From positions 4,030,001-4,094,000 of the forward strand of contig NC_015554.1 of NCBI RefSeq assembly GCF_000213655.1: DNA of 64,000 nucleotides, in the 5' to 3' direction. The notes under the pieces are model-generated. The model did not search any database and had not been told where the DNA came from. It saw nothing but the letters and a program-made list of their open reading frames with translations. Each line of letters begins with the position of its first letter. Positions within the stretch are counted from its first letter, which is position 1. This stretch comes from Alteromonas naphthalenivorans (lineage in GTDB: Bacteria > Pseudomonadota > Gammaproteobacteria > Enterobacterales > Alteromonadaceae). The position numbers and the translations under genes are program-made. Shown here one piece after another: positions 27,433 to 37,232 of the stretch.

Positions 27433-27728
27433 CCATTCAAAACCTCAAAGCCTTGTCGAAAATAAACGGCCACGCTTTGTTTATTGATACCCCACTTCCC
27501 AGTACACCGTTAAAAACTCAGCAATGGGAGCAAACCTTCTGTACGCTTTTTAATTTAACCGCGACAAATCAAGAGTGGGGAGCCGACCGCTATCAAGTTA
27601 CGTTAAGTAACGGCAGCTTCAGCTGTATGTTGTTTATCGAATGGCTTTGCGAAGCCATTTGGCTTGAGCCAATAGGAAGTAATGAAAATGCGCAGGACCT
27701 GTACGACTATCTATTTGATGAAACGTGA
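27420..27728 (+). CDS. small conserved hypothetical protein (DUF3630-like)
   Basis: The product (102 aa) starts at ATG 27420, overlapping the end of selO by 13 bases in another frame, which suggests coupled translation. It has no signal peptide or membrane helix. Recognisable stretches are WGADRYQVTLSNGSF and LFIEWLCEAIWLEP, and it ends DLYDYLFDET. It resembles the small DUF3630 proteins of Alteromonadales; no function is known. The frame is open further upstream, but the shared start with selO's end makes 27420 the likely start. Confidence 0.65.
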   Translation: MQQLTIQNLKALSKINGHALFIDTPLPSTPLKTQQWEQTFCTLFNLTATNQEWGADRYQVTLSNGSFSCMLFIEWLCEAIWLEPIGSNENAQDLYDYLFDET

Positions 27729-27830
27729 ATGACTTTTCATCATTCTTTTCATTATTTCTTTCCCCAAAAACAGGATCTTCCGTTACTATTAGTTTACTGA
27801 TCTTTGAGAATTTACGTTAATAAGGTAGCT

Positions 27831-30692
27831 ATGCCATTCAAAAGAAAAGGAATGTTGGCATTCTTCATTGCTTGTATCACCTTATCTACTTGGGCGTTAA
27901 GCGACGCCATCCAAAATTCGGCTGTTGCATCAGAGCTTACCATTGACCAATCTTTTCGTGTCGCCACCATTAACGAAAGCAGTTCGTTTTTTGTCGCGCA
28001 TAAATCCATGACGTACTTAGATGTCCTTCATCCTTCTAGCCCCTTAACCAGCAGTATTCCGCTTGATAGAAATAATAGTCGACTCTGGATTTCTAATGAA
28101 TTAAGGAACGAGGGATTTAGCACTATTCCCCTAGTGCTAAATATAGACAGGCTTAATATTAACGACCTTCAAATTTATTTGCTTGATGGCAATGCTCGAA
28201 TCATTAAGTCTTATCGTTACCAAGCGGGTAAAGGGGATTTTTCACTAAAGAAACCTTTCTCTGCCATCCGCTTAAGCTTTTCACTAACGCCACAAGAAAA
28301 TGTTCGGCTGGTTATTGGCGTATATGATGATGGTCTTCGCTATTTCCCAATTTCGCTATGGGAAAAACAGGCGATTGAACAATACGATGAAACCTTGCTT
28401 ATTCTACTTGGCATCGTACTGGGTATGCTCACGGTATTAACTGGCTATTTCCTGCTGTCTTACTTATATCAGCGCACCCCAGCCCGTTTCTGGTTGGCGG
28501 TAACCAACTTTGTATTGTTTGCGCTGTTTTTTATGGCGCAAGGCGGGCTTGCGACATGGCCTTCTTTAACTAATGCGAGCGAAATAACCTTTGCGGTACT
28601 CATTAGCCTTAGCTTTGTGACACTCGCAAAAGTGACCCACAGTTTGTTTTCCCCTATTCCATTAGTGCTAAGAATACTTACCTTTGCACTCCCTATTGGT
28701 ATGGCTATCGCGGCAGTATCAACGAGCGCGTACGATGCAACCCGCATCCTTTTTGCCGCCAGCCCGTTTATTGCTGCTTATCATATTGGCTTAGCATTTA
28801 TTTTTAAGGATAAAAAAAATCTTGCATCAAGCCGATTGTTCGCCTTCGCCTGGGTGTTCGTATTCATGCTTTATGCGGTATTCGTAAAAATCGCCTTCGA
28901 CAATGCCTTTTACACCGCCCCCATTGTCATGATTATTCTAACCCTGCTGACCTTGTCCCTTCTTTGCATCGGGTTTGCCGTTGAATTAAAAGAGCAGAAC
29001 GTGAGCCGGTTACGATTGTCTGAAAGTGAAGCTACGATCAGCAGCCTTCATCACTTTTACGATTTGTTTAGAAATTCCAGTGAAGGCCTTTACACCTCTA
29101 CCCTAGACGGGGAATTAAAGACAGTTAACCCTGCCATGTGCGCCCTGTTTGGCTATACCGATGAAGCGAAAATGTTAGCAGAAGTAAAAAACACCAAGCA
29201 GTTTTACGCCAACTCAGAAGACCGCGACGTACTGGTAGGAGAACTACTTCATAGCGGGCAGGTAGCGGCGCGGGAAATTAAAGGAATGCGCGCCAACGGT
29301 AGTGCATTTTGGTTTTCCATATCTTGTCAGGTACGAGAAAATGAAAGTGGTAGTTTTTTATATGGCTCTATTATCGATGTTACGGAGAAAAAGCAGTCAG
29401 ACTCTAGTCTACAATTTATGGCGACACACGACTCGCTAACTGGAGTTTATAATAGGCGTCAGTTTGAAACTACTCTGACCGCTAGACTAAGCGAGAAGTC
29501 ACCCATTCCACCGTGCGTGCTGTATCTCGATTTAGATCGCTTTAAAATTGTTAACGACACCTCTGGTCATAAGGCAGGCGATGCCCTTATTAAAGATATT
29601 GCTCACTTGCTAGAAAAATCACTTCCTAATGAGGCAATGCTAGCGCGGATAAGCGGCGATGAATTTGGTGTTATTTTTGAAAACCAGCCTGAAGAACAAG
29701 CTTACTTACAGGCAACCGCATTATTAAATGCCGTTCAGGATTACCGCTTTTCATGGGAAAACCGCATATTTAGCTTGGGGGTTAGCATTGGCATGGTAGT
29801 GTGCACCGACCCCGACGCCAGTGCAGAGCAATATATCTGCATGGCAGATGCCGCGTGTTATTACGCCAAAGAGCAGGGGCGTAATCAAATTCATAAGTAC
29901 AGCAAAGACGATGAAAGCATGCTGCGCTACCAAAATGAGCTGGATTGGGTAAACAGCATTCAATCGGCATTATCAGAAGACAGATTCTTACTTTACTACC
30001 AGCCGCTTAGACCATTAAGTCGACCCAATGACGGCTATTATTATGAAGTGCTTCTGCGTATGAAAGAAACCGATGGTCGCATTGTAGAGCCCGCCGCATT
30101 TCTGCCTACCGCTGAACGCTTCGAGATGAACGTCAAAATAGATAAGTGGGTTATTGTTAATACCTTTAATTGGCTAAATGAGCATCCTGAGCATTTGGCT
30201 GAATTAAAGCGCTGTAGTATTAATTTAAACTGCCATTCATTAGCCGACAGAGATTTCAAACTCTTCGTGTTAAACGCGTTTGAACGTTACAACATTCCTT
30301 ACGATAAAATTTGCTTCGAGATGATTGAGTCTGTCGCTATTATCAAAATGGAGTACACCATTGACTTTATGCGTACTTTCCATCGTTTAGGCTGTTCATT
30401 TGCGTTAGACGATTTTGGCAGAGGGTTTGCGTCATATGGTTATCTAAAACACCTACCTGTCGATATTGTCAAAATTGATGGTACCTTCATTAAAGACATG
30501 CGAGCAGATCCTGTAGATGTCGCTATGGTGTCTTCCATTAAAGAGGTCGCCAAAGCCCTAGGAATGCAGACTGTAGGTGAGTTCGTAGAGTCTGATGCCA
30601 CTATGACACAGCTAGGTAATATGGGCATCGATTTCGCCCAAGGTTACGGTGTAGCTGAGCCCGCGTTGCTTGACGACTTCAAACCGTTATAA
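27831..30692 (+). CDS. membrane 7TMR-DISM sensor with PAS, GGDEF and EAL domains
   Basis: The product (953 aa) is a c-di-GMP signalling protein. It has a signal/anchor segment, a periplasmic 7TMR-DISM extracellular domain (about residues 30-170), seven membrane helices (about 180-385), PAS (about 405-520, YTSTLDGELKTVNPAMCALFGY cut at NPAMCALFGY), GGDEF and EAL. The GGDEF loop reads RISGDEFG, one residue off consensus, which cyclases often tolerate. The EAL motif reads EVLLR, and the later DDFGRGFASYGYL and metal-binding residues are present, so phosphodiesterase activity is likely. ATG 27831 has AAGG upstream; a TTG nine codons earlier is less likely. Confidence 0.9.
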   Translation: MPFKRKGMLAFFIACITLSTWALSDAIQNSAVASELTIDQSFRVATINESSSFFVAHKSMTYLDVLHPSSPLTSSIPLDRNNSRLWISNELRNEGFSTIPLVLNIDRLNINDLQIYLLDGNARIIKSYRYQAGKGDFSLKKPFSAIRLSFSLTPQENVRLVIGVYDDGLRYFPISLWEKQAIEQYDETLLILLGIVLGMLTVLTGYFLLSYLYQRTPARFWLAVTNFVLFALFFMAQGGLATWPSLTNASEITFAVLISLSFVTLAKVTHSLFSPIPLVLRILTFALPIGMAIAAVSTSAYDATRILFAASPFIAAYHIGLAFIFKDKKNLASSRLFAFAWVFVFMLYAVFVKIAFDNAFYTAPIVMIILTLLTLSLLCIGFAVELKEQNVSRLRLSESEATISSLHHFYDLFRNSSEGLYTSTLDGELKTVNPAMCALFGYTDEAKMLAEVKNTKQFYANSEDRDVLVGELLHSGQVAAREIKGMRANGSAFWFSISCQVRENESGSFLYGSIIDVTEKKQSDSSLQFMATHDSLTGVYNRRQFETTLTARLSEKSPIPPCVLYLDLDRFKIVNDTSGHKAGDALIKDIAHLLEKSLPNEAMLARISGDEFGVIFENQPEEQAYLQATALLNAVQDYRFSWENRIFSLGVSIGMVVCTDPDASAEQYICMADAACYYAKEQGRNQIHKYSKDDESMLRYQNELDWVNSIQSALSEDRFLLYYQPLRPLSRPNDGYYYEVLLRMKETDGRIVEPAAFLPTAERFEMNVKIDKWVIVNTFNWLNEHPEHLAELKRCSINLNCHSLADRDFKLFVLNAFERYNIPYDKICFEMIESVAIIKMEYTIDFMRTFHRLGCSFALDDFGRGFASYGYLKHLPVDIVKIDGTFIKDMRADPVDVAMVSSIKEVAKALGMQTVGEFVESDATMTQLGNMGIDFAQGYGVAEPALLDDFKPL

Positions 30693-30846
30693 CCTAAAAC
30701 CGATTAGGCTATGGTATTGCTACACTTTAAAAGGGGTATATTGTAACATTCGCGAATTAATGAATGGGGAGCTGTACCTGTCTCAAGCCCTTGTAAAAGG
30801 CAAGAACACCCCCACATAACGCTTATGATCCAGGTGTAGAAGTAAC

Positions 30847-31461
30847 ATGAGCAGCAAACAACCTAAATACGAATATGTCAGTTCCGCAAAATTACCTACT
30901 CGTCATGGTAATTTTAAAATCCATGGTTTCGTTGAAACCAGTGGACAGGAGCACGTGGCGCTTTCCTATGGTGAATGGAAAGAAAACGATGTAGTGCCCA
31001 TCCGCATTCATTCTGAGTGTCTAACGGGAGATGCCCTTTTCAGCACCCGTTGCGACTGTGGTTTTCAGTTAGAAAAAGCCATGCAGAACATTGCCGAAAA
31101 TGGTTTTGGTGTGTTGCTTTACCTTCGTCAGGAAGGTCGTGGTATTGGGTTACTGAATAAAATTCGCGCTTATAATTTACAAGATAGCGGCATGGATACG
31201 GTTGAAGCCAATGAACATTTAGGTTTTGATGCCGATTTGCGTAGCTATGATATTTGTAAGCTAATGCTTGATACTTTGGGTGTACAGCGCGTTGAGTTGA
31301 TGACCAACAATCCCAAGAAGTTAGCGGCGTTAAAATCGTTAGGCATTGATGTAGTGGCACGCAAGCCTATTGATCATGGTATTACAAAAGACAATAAGAA
31401 CTACATCAAAACCAAGACTGAAAAACTTGGTCATGCATTCGACCCCCACTCTTTTAAGTAA
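30847..31461 (+). CDS. ribA: GTP cyclohydrolase II
   Basis: The product (204 aa) catalyses the first step of riboflavin synthesis, GTP to 2,5-diamino-6-ribosylamino-4-pyrimidinone 5'-phosphate plus formate and pyrophosphate. Zinc ligands are in [15 protein letters not shown] (about residues 58-72). The catalytic stretch is [19 protein letters not shown] cut at QEGRGIGL (about 96-103), and MTNNPKK (about 154-160) and a C-terminal KTEKLGH are typical. It is stand-alone RibA with no RibB domain. No FMN riboswitch was recognised in the 154 bases upstream. Confidence 0.95.
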   Translation: MSSKQPKYEYVSSAKLPTRHGNFKIHGFVETSGQEHVALSYGEWKENDVVPIRIHSECLTGDALFSTRCDCGFQLEKAMQNIAENGFGVLLYLRQEGRGIGLLNKIRAYNLQDSGMDTVEANEHLGFDADLRSYDICKLMLDTLGVQRVELMTNNPKKLAALKSLGIDVVARKPIDHGITKDNKNYIKTKTEKLGHAFDPHSFK

Positions 31462-31484
31462 GTCATTTTTCCCTTCAATCTATT

Positions 31485-31513
31485 CCAACCTGAATAACAT
31501 TAATTCAGGTTGG
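31485..31513 (+). terminator. hairpin after ribA
   Basis: CCAACCTGAAT and ATTCAGGTTGG form a perfect 11-bp stem with a 7-base loop, 24 bases after the ribA stop. No T run follows, so it may act as an mRNA 3'-end structure rather than a full intrinsic terminator. Confidence 0.5.
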
Positions 31514-31624
31514 TTCAGGTTACGTTAATACCAGAAGCGTTATAACACATACAGACTTTGTGACATTGCCTGTAAAAAGTGCTTAGTTTAAGCATTTCCA
31601 TGCAGAGTAATGTAAGGAGAACGT

Positions 31625-32992
31625 ATGAAAAAACTGACTTTAGCTTTACTCGTAGCCATGGGAACCCTATCTACCTCATTCCCCATGCTGGCTTCAGCAT
31701 CGGTTGAGCCAGAAACCAAGGTAGATAACTACCAGTATTCAGATGCTGAGCTAGATAGCTTACTTGCGCCTATTGCACTTTACCCCGACACCTTACTTAC
31801 TCATATTATGATTGCGGCCACCTACCCTCTTGACGTTGTGGCTGCAGACAGGTGGCGTCAAAGCAATTTGCACCTTACCCCTGAACAAGTAGAGCAAGCG
31901 CTAGACCCGGTTACATGGGATCCAAGTGTAAAAGCCTTGGCTGCATTTACCGATATTCTGCACACCATGGCCGAAGATTTAAACTGGTTACAGCAACTTG
32001 GTGATAACGTGTTAATTAGCGAAGCCCGTGTACTTGATAGAGTACAGTTGCTTCGACAACACGCTCTCAACACGGGTAACTTACAATCGAATGATTACCT
32101 TGAAGTAGAACGGGAGATAGAACAAGAACGCAGCGTGATTGTTATCGCTCCTCGCCATAGAGATGTTGTTTACGTGCCATATTACGACCCGCTTGTTGTA
32201 TTCGGGCTTTGGTCACATGCGATAGCGCCTGTACACTGGCATCATAGGGTTAGCTACCGCCATCGCGGGAATTTTTTCTGGGCACCGCAAGTTAGGCTTT
32301 CAAGCTTCTTCTACTTTGGCGGTATTCGTTGGAGCAACCGCCATGTAGTGATCCACAGAGAACCTGTGCGCCACTATTACAGAGGGACGCCGAATAAACG
32401 TGTTTATAGTAAAGGTTATCAACGCTGGCAGCATAATGCTGACCATCGTAGAGCCCGTTATTCTAACCGCGTAGTGCATAGTGCACCTAAACGATATAGC
32501 GCCACTCGTTCAGTGAAAGTAAGAAGCAACGAGCGAGCCATGACTAAGGTGAGTCATACCAAAACAGTGAATAGAAATATTGTGCGTCAGCAATCACCGC
32601 TGCATGCCCAATCACCTAACAATAAGTCGTCGAATAAGTTGCGCGAAAGCCAGCTTAAGGAGCGCCAGGTTAAAAAGAACCGTATCAAAGAACACACTGC
32701 ACGGAATGTGAACAGCAATAACAGGCAGGTTACTGCACCTCGCAGCGTTAAAAACCCACGTCAGCATGTGGAACCTAAAAGTCGCACCACAACGCGTACG
32801 GTAACCACAACTAAAACCGTAAAAAGAGACAGTAATCGGGTATCAGGGCAGAAGTATCAGCAGCGCGCTTCTACGCATGTAAAACGCGCTAAAACAGATG
32901 TTAGAAGTAATCGTTCTTCGTCTAACCGTTCGGCGATGTCGCAACAGCGCTCAACGCCGAAAGTGAAACGAACCCAAAACCGTGAAAGATAG
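31625..32992 (+). CDS. exported DUF3300 protein with basic C-terminal tail
   Basis: The product (455 aa) has a Sec signal peptide (LALLVAMGTLSTSFPMLASA). It is followed by a DUF3300 domain: LDSLLAPIALYPDTLLTHIM, TYPLDVVAADRW, DPSVKALAAF and VIVIAPRHRDVVYVPYYDP cut at VVYVPYYDP. A histidine- and aromatic-rich segment (HWHHRVSYRHRG) comes next, then about 200 residues of low complexity rich in Arg, Lys, Ser and Thr. DUF3300 has no established function. The strongly basic tail suggests binding to nucleic acid, peptidoglycan or anionic lipid in the periplasm. AAGGAGA precedes the ATG, and a strong terminator follows, so the gene is a single transcription unit. Confidence 0.88.
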   Translation: MKKLTLALLVAMGTLSTSFPMLASASVEPETKVDNYQYSDAELDSLLAPIALYPDTLLTHIMIAATYPLDVVAADRWRQSNLHLTPEQVEQALDPVTWDPSVKALAAFTDILHTMAEDLNWLQQLGDNVLISEARVLDRVQLLRQHALNTGNLQSNDYLEVEREIEQERSVIVIAPRHRDVVYVPYYDPLVVFGLWSHAIAPVHWHHRVSYRHRGNFFWAPQVRLSSFFYFGGIRWSNRHVVIHREPVRHYYRGTPNKRVYSKGYQRWQHNADHRRARYSNRVVHSAPKRYSATRSVKVRSNERAMTKVSHTKTVNRNIVRQQSPLHAQSPNNKSSNKLRESQLKERQVKKNRIKEHTARNVNSNNRQVTAPRSVKNPRQHVEPKSRTTTRTVTTTKTVKRDSNRVSGQKYQQRASTHVKRAKTDVRSNRSSSNRSAMSQQRSTPKVKRTQNRER

Positions 32993-32998
32993 AATATT

Positions 32999-33033
32999 AA
33001 ACGCGCTTAGTTTCACCTAAGCGCGTTTTTTTA
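32999..33033 (+). terminator. rho-independent terminator after the DUF3300 gene
   Basis: AAACGCGCTTAG and CTAAGCGCGTTT form a 12-bp stem with a 6-base loop followed by T's to 33032. Confidence 0.92.
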
Positions 33034-33095
33034 GATGGCAAGCGGCTTTATCTCTGCGTAGTATGAGGCAACTTTTTTGATGGTTTTGGTCTCAA

Positions 33096-34085
33096 ATGCA
33101 CGCAGCCTCACCTCCTCAAGCCCTATTATGGGCTTACTTACTATCTCCCAATGGTGAAGTTAAAACCATTGAAGCGAAAGCCATTCCCGACGCCTTAGCA
33201 CAATGTTCGGCTAGTGATGATTACCTGTGGTTACACGTACAGTCAGATGCTGAAGACGCTGGCACCTTGTTACAATTTAGTGGCTTACACCAAACGGTTA
33301 TAGACAGCTTACTTGCTTTAGAAACAAGGCCTAGAGCCATGAGCCTGCATCAGGGTACCTTGGTGTATTTGCGAGGCATTAATAAAAATCCCGATGCCGA
33401 CCCAGAAGATATGGTGTCGCTACGTACTTGGTATAACAAAGATATTATTATTAGTGCTCGTCGTAAAAACAGGCGATTAACCTCCATCCAAAACCTTCGA
33501 GATGAAATAGCATCAGAACAGGTGCCAATTAGCCCACCGGCCCTCTTTCTGAACATGATTGCTAAAGTCGCTGATACCATTTTAGACACCGTTGATGAAA
33601 TGGACGAGAGCTTAGTAGGGTTTGAAACCAGCGAACAACTTCGAAAAGAAGATAGACAAAATTTATCTATCGTAAGACGCCAAGCCGCCTCTATCAGGCG
33701 CTACCTTGCGCCACAACGCGATGCATTAGATGCCCTGTTTCGTTTGCCTGATGCATTGTCCCAAAATCAGAGTTTTGAACTACGTGAGCAAACCGACCGC
33801 ATGAGCCGTTATGTAGAAGACATGGACTTATTACGGGAAAGAGCAATCGTACTTCAAGACGAGTTGCGAAACCGCATAGCGGAGCAACAAGGCGTGCGAA
33901 TGTATGTTTTGTCTATGGTAACGGCTATTTTCTTGCCCTTATCTTTTTTAACGGGTGTGTTTGGTATGAACGTTGGCGGATTACCAGGCACTCAGTCTGC
34001 TAATGCTTTTATTTACTTAATGCTAAGTATGGGAGCATTAAGCATCTTTATGTTGGTAGCGATGCTGTGGAAGCGCTGGCTGTAG
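33096..34085 (+). CDS. zntB: zinc transporter ZntB, CorA superfamily
   Basis: The product (329 aa) has the CorA/ZntB layout: a cytoplasmic N-terminal domain with a long helix and two C-terminal membrane helices (about residues 265-285 and 300-323). The loop after the first helix carries FGMNVGGLPG; ZntB proteins have GxNxGG here where Mg2+ channels have GMN plus MPE. VRRQAASIRRYLAPQRDAL is also typical of ZntB. In enterobacteria ZntB moves Zn2+, probably by proton coupling. No partner genes are adjacent. Confidence 0.85.
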   Translation: MHAASPPQALLWAYLLSPNGEVKTIEAKAIPDALAQCSASDDYLWLHVQSDAEDAGTLLQFSGLHQTVIDSLLALETRPRAMSLHQGTLVYLRGINKNPDADPEDMVSLRTWYNKDIIISARRKNRRLTSIQNLRDEIASEQVPISPPALFLNMIAKVADTILDTVDEMDESLVGFETSEQLRKEDRQNLSIVRRQAASIRRYLAPQRDALDALFRLPDALSQNQSFELREQTDRMSRYVEDMDLLRERAIVLQDELRNRIAEQQGVRMYVLSMVTAIFLPLSFLTGVFGMNVGGLPGTQSANAFIYLMLSMGALSIFMLVAMLWKRWL

Positions 34086-34252
34086 CTAGCGTTTAACCAA
34101 CCATTAAAATTCATTAAAAATAATTAACATTCAACGCATTAGTACAAAGGCTAATAGATTTTAATTTTTTTAATCGTATGATTGGTCAAAATAGCGCGCT
34201 TTGCATTTCTTGCCTACACTTAGGCAAACTGCTTTAGTGGAGAGAAAACAAT

Positions 34253-35734
34253 ATGCAGTACCCTTGGATACTAGAAGGACACAAGATCTTTCGAGTTGTA
34301 ATACTGATCCAATTAGTCATTTCTTTTGTTATTGGCTTCGTTACTGGCGATATCATCACTGCCGTTGTACTAGGCATTCCTATTGCCGTCGTGCCTTTAT
34401 ACTTTAGCCTTCAACAGCCCCACGCTGTAGTGAGTAAGCATGCTGTTGCAATAGGTATACAGTTACTTACCGCTTTGCATATTCATCAAACCTTCGGGCT
34501 TATTGAAATGCACTTTGAAATATTCGTGACACTGGCGTTTCTTTCCTATTTCAGAGACTGGAAGGTTATTGCAACCGCCACTGCGGTGGTTGCGGTACAT
34601 CATATCAGTTTTTATATTCTGGCTACCCAAGGTGCCCCTGTTTTCATCTTCCAAGAGGGTGACCTAACATTCCCTATATTGTTGATGCATGCCGCTTTTG
34701 CATTAGCGGAAGGCGGGCTTCTGATGTACATGGCCAAACAAGCTCATCAAGAAGGTGCTGGGGCTGCAGAATTACGTATCGCTATAGAGAATATGCAAAA
34801 AACTGAAGGGCAAATAGATTTATCTGTATCCTTTGAGAGAGAAAACGAAATACTTCGTCCTTTTGGCGAACTTATTGATCAAGTTAAAGATTTGGTTGCT
34901 TTAGCGTCTTCACTTATGAATGAAGTGGTTAAAGGCTGTGAAAAAATGGAAACGGCGGCTAGTAATATGTTTGAAATTAGCCGTAATACCGACCAAGAAA
35001 TTGCCATGGTGTCTGCTTCGTCTGAAGAAATCGCGCAAACTATGCAAATGTCTGCCGAACAAACCACCCGTGCTAGCGACAAAGCGTCTGCTGCAGAGGC
35101 CTCTTCAGGTTCAACTCGCGACACTATTGTAACCACCAGTCGAACCATAGATTCGCTGCGTAGTACGTTAAACAACGCCGCAAAAACTAATACGGCCCTT
35201 AACGAGCAATGTTCGCACATTTCAGAAGCTATGCGTGCCATAACGTCAGTAGCAGAGCAGACTAACCTACTGGCGCTAAACGCGGCCATCGAGTCGGCGC
35301 GTGCTGGTGAGCACGGTAGAGGGTTTGCAGTGGTTGCTGATGAAGTGCGTACCTTGGCCATTCGTTCAAAAGAAAGTGCTGATCAAATCACCTCGGTAAC
35401 CGAGCAATTAGTAAGTCAAACGGCAAGTTCGGTAGACCAGATGCAAACCTGTATTCAGCTTGTTGATGAAGCTGTACTGTCGGCTGATACTGCTACCCAA
35501 GCAATGTCTGAAATCACCACGCAAATTCAGTTTGCCAGTGAAAGCATGACTGAAATTGCCACCTCTGCCGTTGAGCAAGAAACCGCATCGGCTTCCATCG
35601 CACAAAGTACAGCTCGGTTAAGTGAACTGACTTCTGAAGAGCTCGCTACGGCGGAATCGTTGTCAGCAGAAGTGGAAATTTTGTCTCAAATTTCACAACA
35701 GATGCGCGGTGCTATAGGTCGCTTTAAGCTGTAA
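34253..35734 (+). CDS. methyl-accepting chemotaxis protein with six-helix membrane sensor
   Basis: The product (493 aa) has about six N-terminal membrane helices (residues about 15-165) with no sizeable periplasmic domain. The helices are rich in histidine ([36 protein letters not shown]). The cytoplasmic signalling domain has [20 protein letters not shown] and [15 protein letters not shown]. Buried histidines suggest haem or metal binding, hence redox, oxygen or metal sensing; this is inference. The stop overlaps the start of the next gene (TAATG). AGAGAAAACAAT precedes the ATG. Confidence 0.9.
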   Translation: MQYPWILEGHKIFRVVILIQLVISFVIGFVTGDIITAVVLGIPIAVVPLYFSLQQPHAVVSKHAVAIGIQLLTALHIHQTFGLIEMHFEIFVTLAFLSYFRDWKVIATATAVVAVHHISFYILATQGAPVFIFQEGDLTFPILLMHAAFALAEGGLLMYMAKQAHQEGAGAAELRIAIENMQKTEGQIDLSVSFERENEILRPFGELIDQVKDLVALASSLMNEVVKGCEKMETAASNMFEISRNTDQEIAMVSASSEEIAQTMQMSAEQTTRASDKASAAEASSGSTRDTIVTTSRTIDSLRSTLNNAAKTNTALNEQCSHISEAMRAITSVAEQTNLLALNAAIESARAGEHGRGFAVVADEVRTLAIRSKESADQITSVTEQLVSQTASSVDQMQTCIQLVDEAVLSADTATQAMSEITTQIQFASESMTEIATSAVEQETASASIAQSTARLSELTSEELATAESLSAEVEILSQISQQMRGAIGRFKL

Positions 35735-36267
35735 TGTCGAAAAAGGGAAGTTGGACGCTGTTGCTGGTATGGGCAATTAGTTTACTAAGTGCTGTTTTGT
35801 TTTATAGCCAGCGTCAAATTTCTGAGTTCGACCCTAAAGGCACCTTGCTGCATCAATCAACAAGCGTCACCTTTGACGCTTCGTTGATATCTCTGCTTAA
35901 AGACTATGATGTGCCTGCTGGCAGTATTGTTCATGTGGGTACGCAGGAAAAGTGTTATTGCGACACCCTTACCGATTCTCATCAAACTCAGCTGATCAAC
36001 AACCTAGGTCAATTAGGCTACAGCGGCTTGACGCTAGACATTGAAGATGTGCCAGAACTCGCCTCTATATTGCCTTCGGTACCTACCCTTATTGTTGTAG
36101 ACACCCAGTATAACCTTCGCTATTTAGGGCCTTACGCTACGGGGTACGGTTGTTTTACCGGTAAAAATTTAGTGGATGAAATTAGCGGGTATGCAACAAG
36201 TTCGTCTTACATCAATGCCGTGGTGAAAACCGACGCCGATGGGTGTTTTTGCAACCCGCACCGTTAG
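35734..36267 (+). CDS. membrane-anchored thioredoxin-like protein (DUF6436-like)
   Basis: The product (177 aa) has one N-terminal membrane anchor (LLLVWAISLLSAVLFY) and a periplasmic domain that looks thioredoxin-like. It has KCYCDTL (about residues 70-76) in the place of a CxxC-type site, LPSVPTLIVVD with a cis-Pro-like VPT (about 114-124), YLGPYATGYGCF (about 130-141) and a C-terminal DGCFCNPHR. Six cysteines suggest a redox or metal role. It overlaps the preceding MCP stop codon, so the two are coupled. The DUF6436 assignment is from memory of similar Alteromonadales proteins and is tentative. Confidence 0.6.
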   Translation: MSKKGSWTLLLVWAISLLSAVLFYSQRQISEFDPKGTLLHQSTSVTFDASLISLLKDYDVPAGSIVHVGTQEKCYCDTLTDSHQTQLINNLGQLGYSGLTLDIEDVPELASILPSVPTLIVVDTQYNLRYLGPYATGYGCFTGKNLVDEISGYATSSSYINAVVKTDADGCFCNPHR

Positions 36268-37232
36268 GGGTGAGATAGCCCTTTTAAATGTGCTACTACA
36301 CTGCGCCCAAGTGCGCTTAAATCGTATCCTCCTTCAAGCGTACTCACAACACGGCCATTACAGCAACTATCAGCAACACGCCTGATACGCTGGCTCACCC
36401 AAAAATAATCATCTTCGGTAAGGCGAAGGTGCGCCATAGGATCTTCAGCATGGCCATCAAATCCTGCCGATATAAATATAAGCTCGGGTTGGAAGTTCTC
36501 TAGCGCGTTAAACCAATGGGATACTTTTTCTCGAAACACGTCGCCGGTGGAGCCCGCTTCAATAGGCACAGATAAAATATTACTCGCTGACACAGGCGCA
36601 CCGCTATGAGGGTAAAACGGATGCTGAAAACTAGAACACATCATGATGCGCTGATCCCCTGCGATAATATTTTCAGTGCCATTACCGTGATGCACATCAA
36701 AATCGATGATAGCCACACGAGAGAGTTGATAGTTTTGTAGTGCATAGCGTGCAGCAATGGCCACATTATTAAATAGGCAAAAACCCATTGAGCCATCGTA
36801 GGTAGCGTGATGACCAGGCGGGCGAGCCAAACAAAATGCCTGCCTATCGTCGCCCTGCATAGCCCAATCTACCGCATTACAACCCGCTCCCGCCGATTCC
36901 AATGCGGCGAGTAAGGTGTACTCCATCATGCCAGTATCGTCATCTAACCAAGTAACGGGGTTGCTATCGTTATGATTTGCATCGGGGTGTGCTTTCGCTG
37001 CTTTAGACAGGTGTTGCGCACGGGCAAATACACTTTGCACGTACTCTGGGCTATGTGCCAGAGTGAGGTAAGCCTCAGCGATGGGCTTTGCATCAGCGTG
37101 TTCACACACCATTTCTAAACCCGACGCTAACAGCTGATCGTCTATGGCGTATAGCCTGTCTGGCGACTCAGGGTGTTCTGGGCCCAAGTCATGTTTAACG
37201 CCGTGTTTGGTGCGGTAAATTCGAATGGTCAT
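36264..37232 (-). CDS. histone deacetylase-family amidohydrolase
   Basis: The product (322 aa) is a zinc-dependent arginase/HDAC-fold deacetylase. Seen motifs are CLARPPGHHATYDGSMGFCL cut at RPPGHHA (about residues 133-139), IDFDVHHGNGTE (zinc ligands Asp and His, about 172-183), HPFYPHSG, ISAGFDGHAEDP (second zinc Asp, about 254-265) and TLEGGYDLSALG. Bacterial members remove acetyl groups from acetoin-type, polyamine or protein lysine substrates. Its start overlaps the end of the acyl-CoA transferase/GNAT gene by 4 bases, so both come from one operon. Confidence 0.92.
   Translation of the reverse strand: MTIRIYRTKHGVKHDLGPEHPESPDRLYAIDDQLLASGLEMVCEHADAKPIAEAYLTLAHSPEYVQSVFARAQHLSKAAKAHPDANHNDSNPVTWLDDDTGMMEYTLLAALESAGAGCNAVDWAMQGDDRQAFCLARPPGHHATYDGSMGFCLFNNVAIAARYALQNYQLSRVAIIDFDVHHGNGTENIIAGDQRIMMCSSFQHPFYPHSGAPVSASNILSVPIEAGSTGDVFREKVSHWFNALENFQPELIFISAGFDGHAEDPMAHLRLTEDDYFWVSQRIRRVADSCCNGRVVSTLEGGYDLSALGRSVVAHLKGLSHP

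Noticed and set aside
25969..27728. selO read as frameshifted into the following frame
   Set aside because: SelO ends normally with LSCSS at full family length; the next frame has its own start and is a separate gene.
29640..29665. SGDEF in the large GGDEF/EAL protein taken as proof of a dead cyclase
   Set aside because: First-position Gly changes occur in active cyclases, so inactivity cannot be claimed from this alone.
30693..30846. FMN riboswitch before ribA
   Set aside because: The 154-bp leader shows no recognisable RFN-element pattern; only short unpaired stretches were seen.
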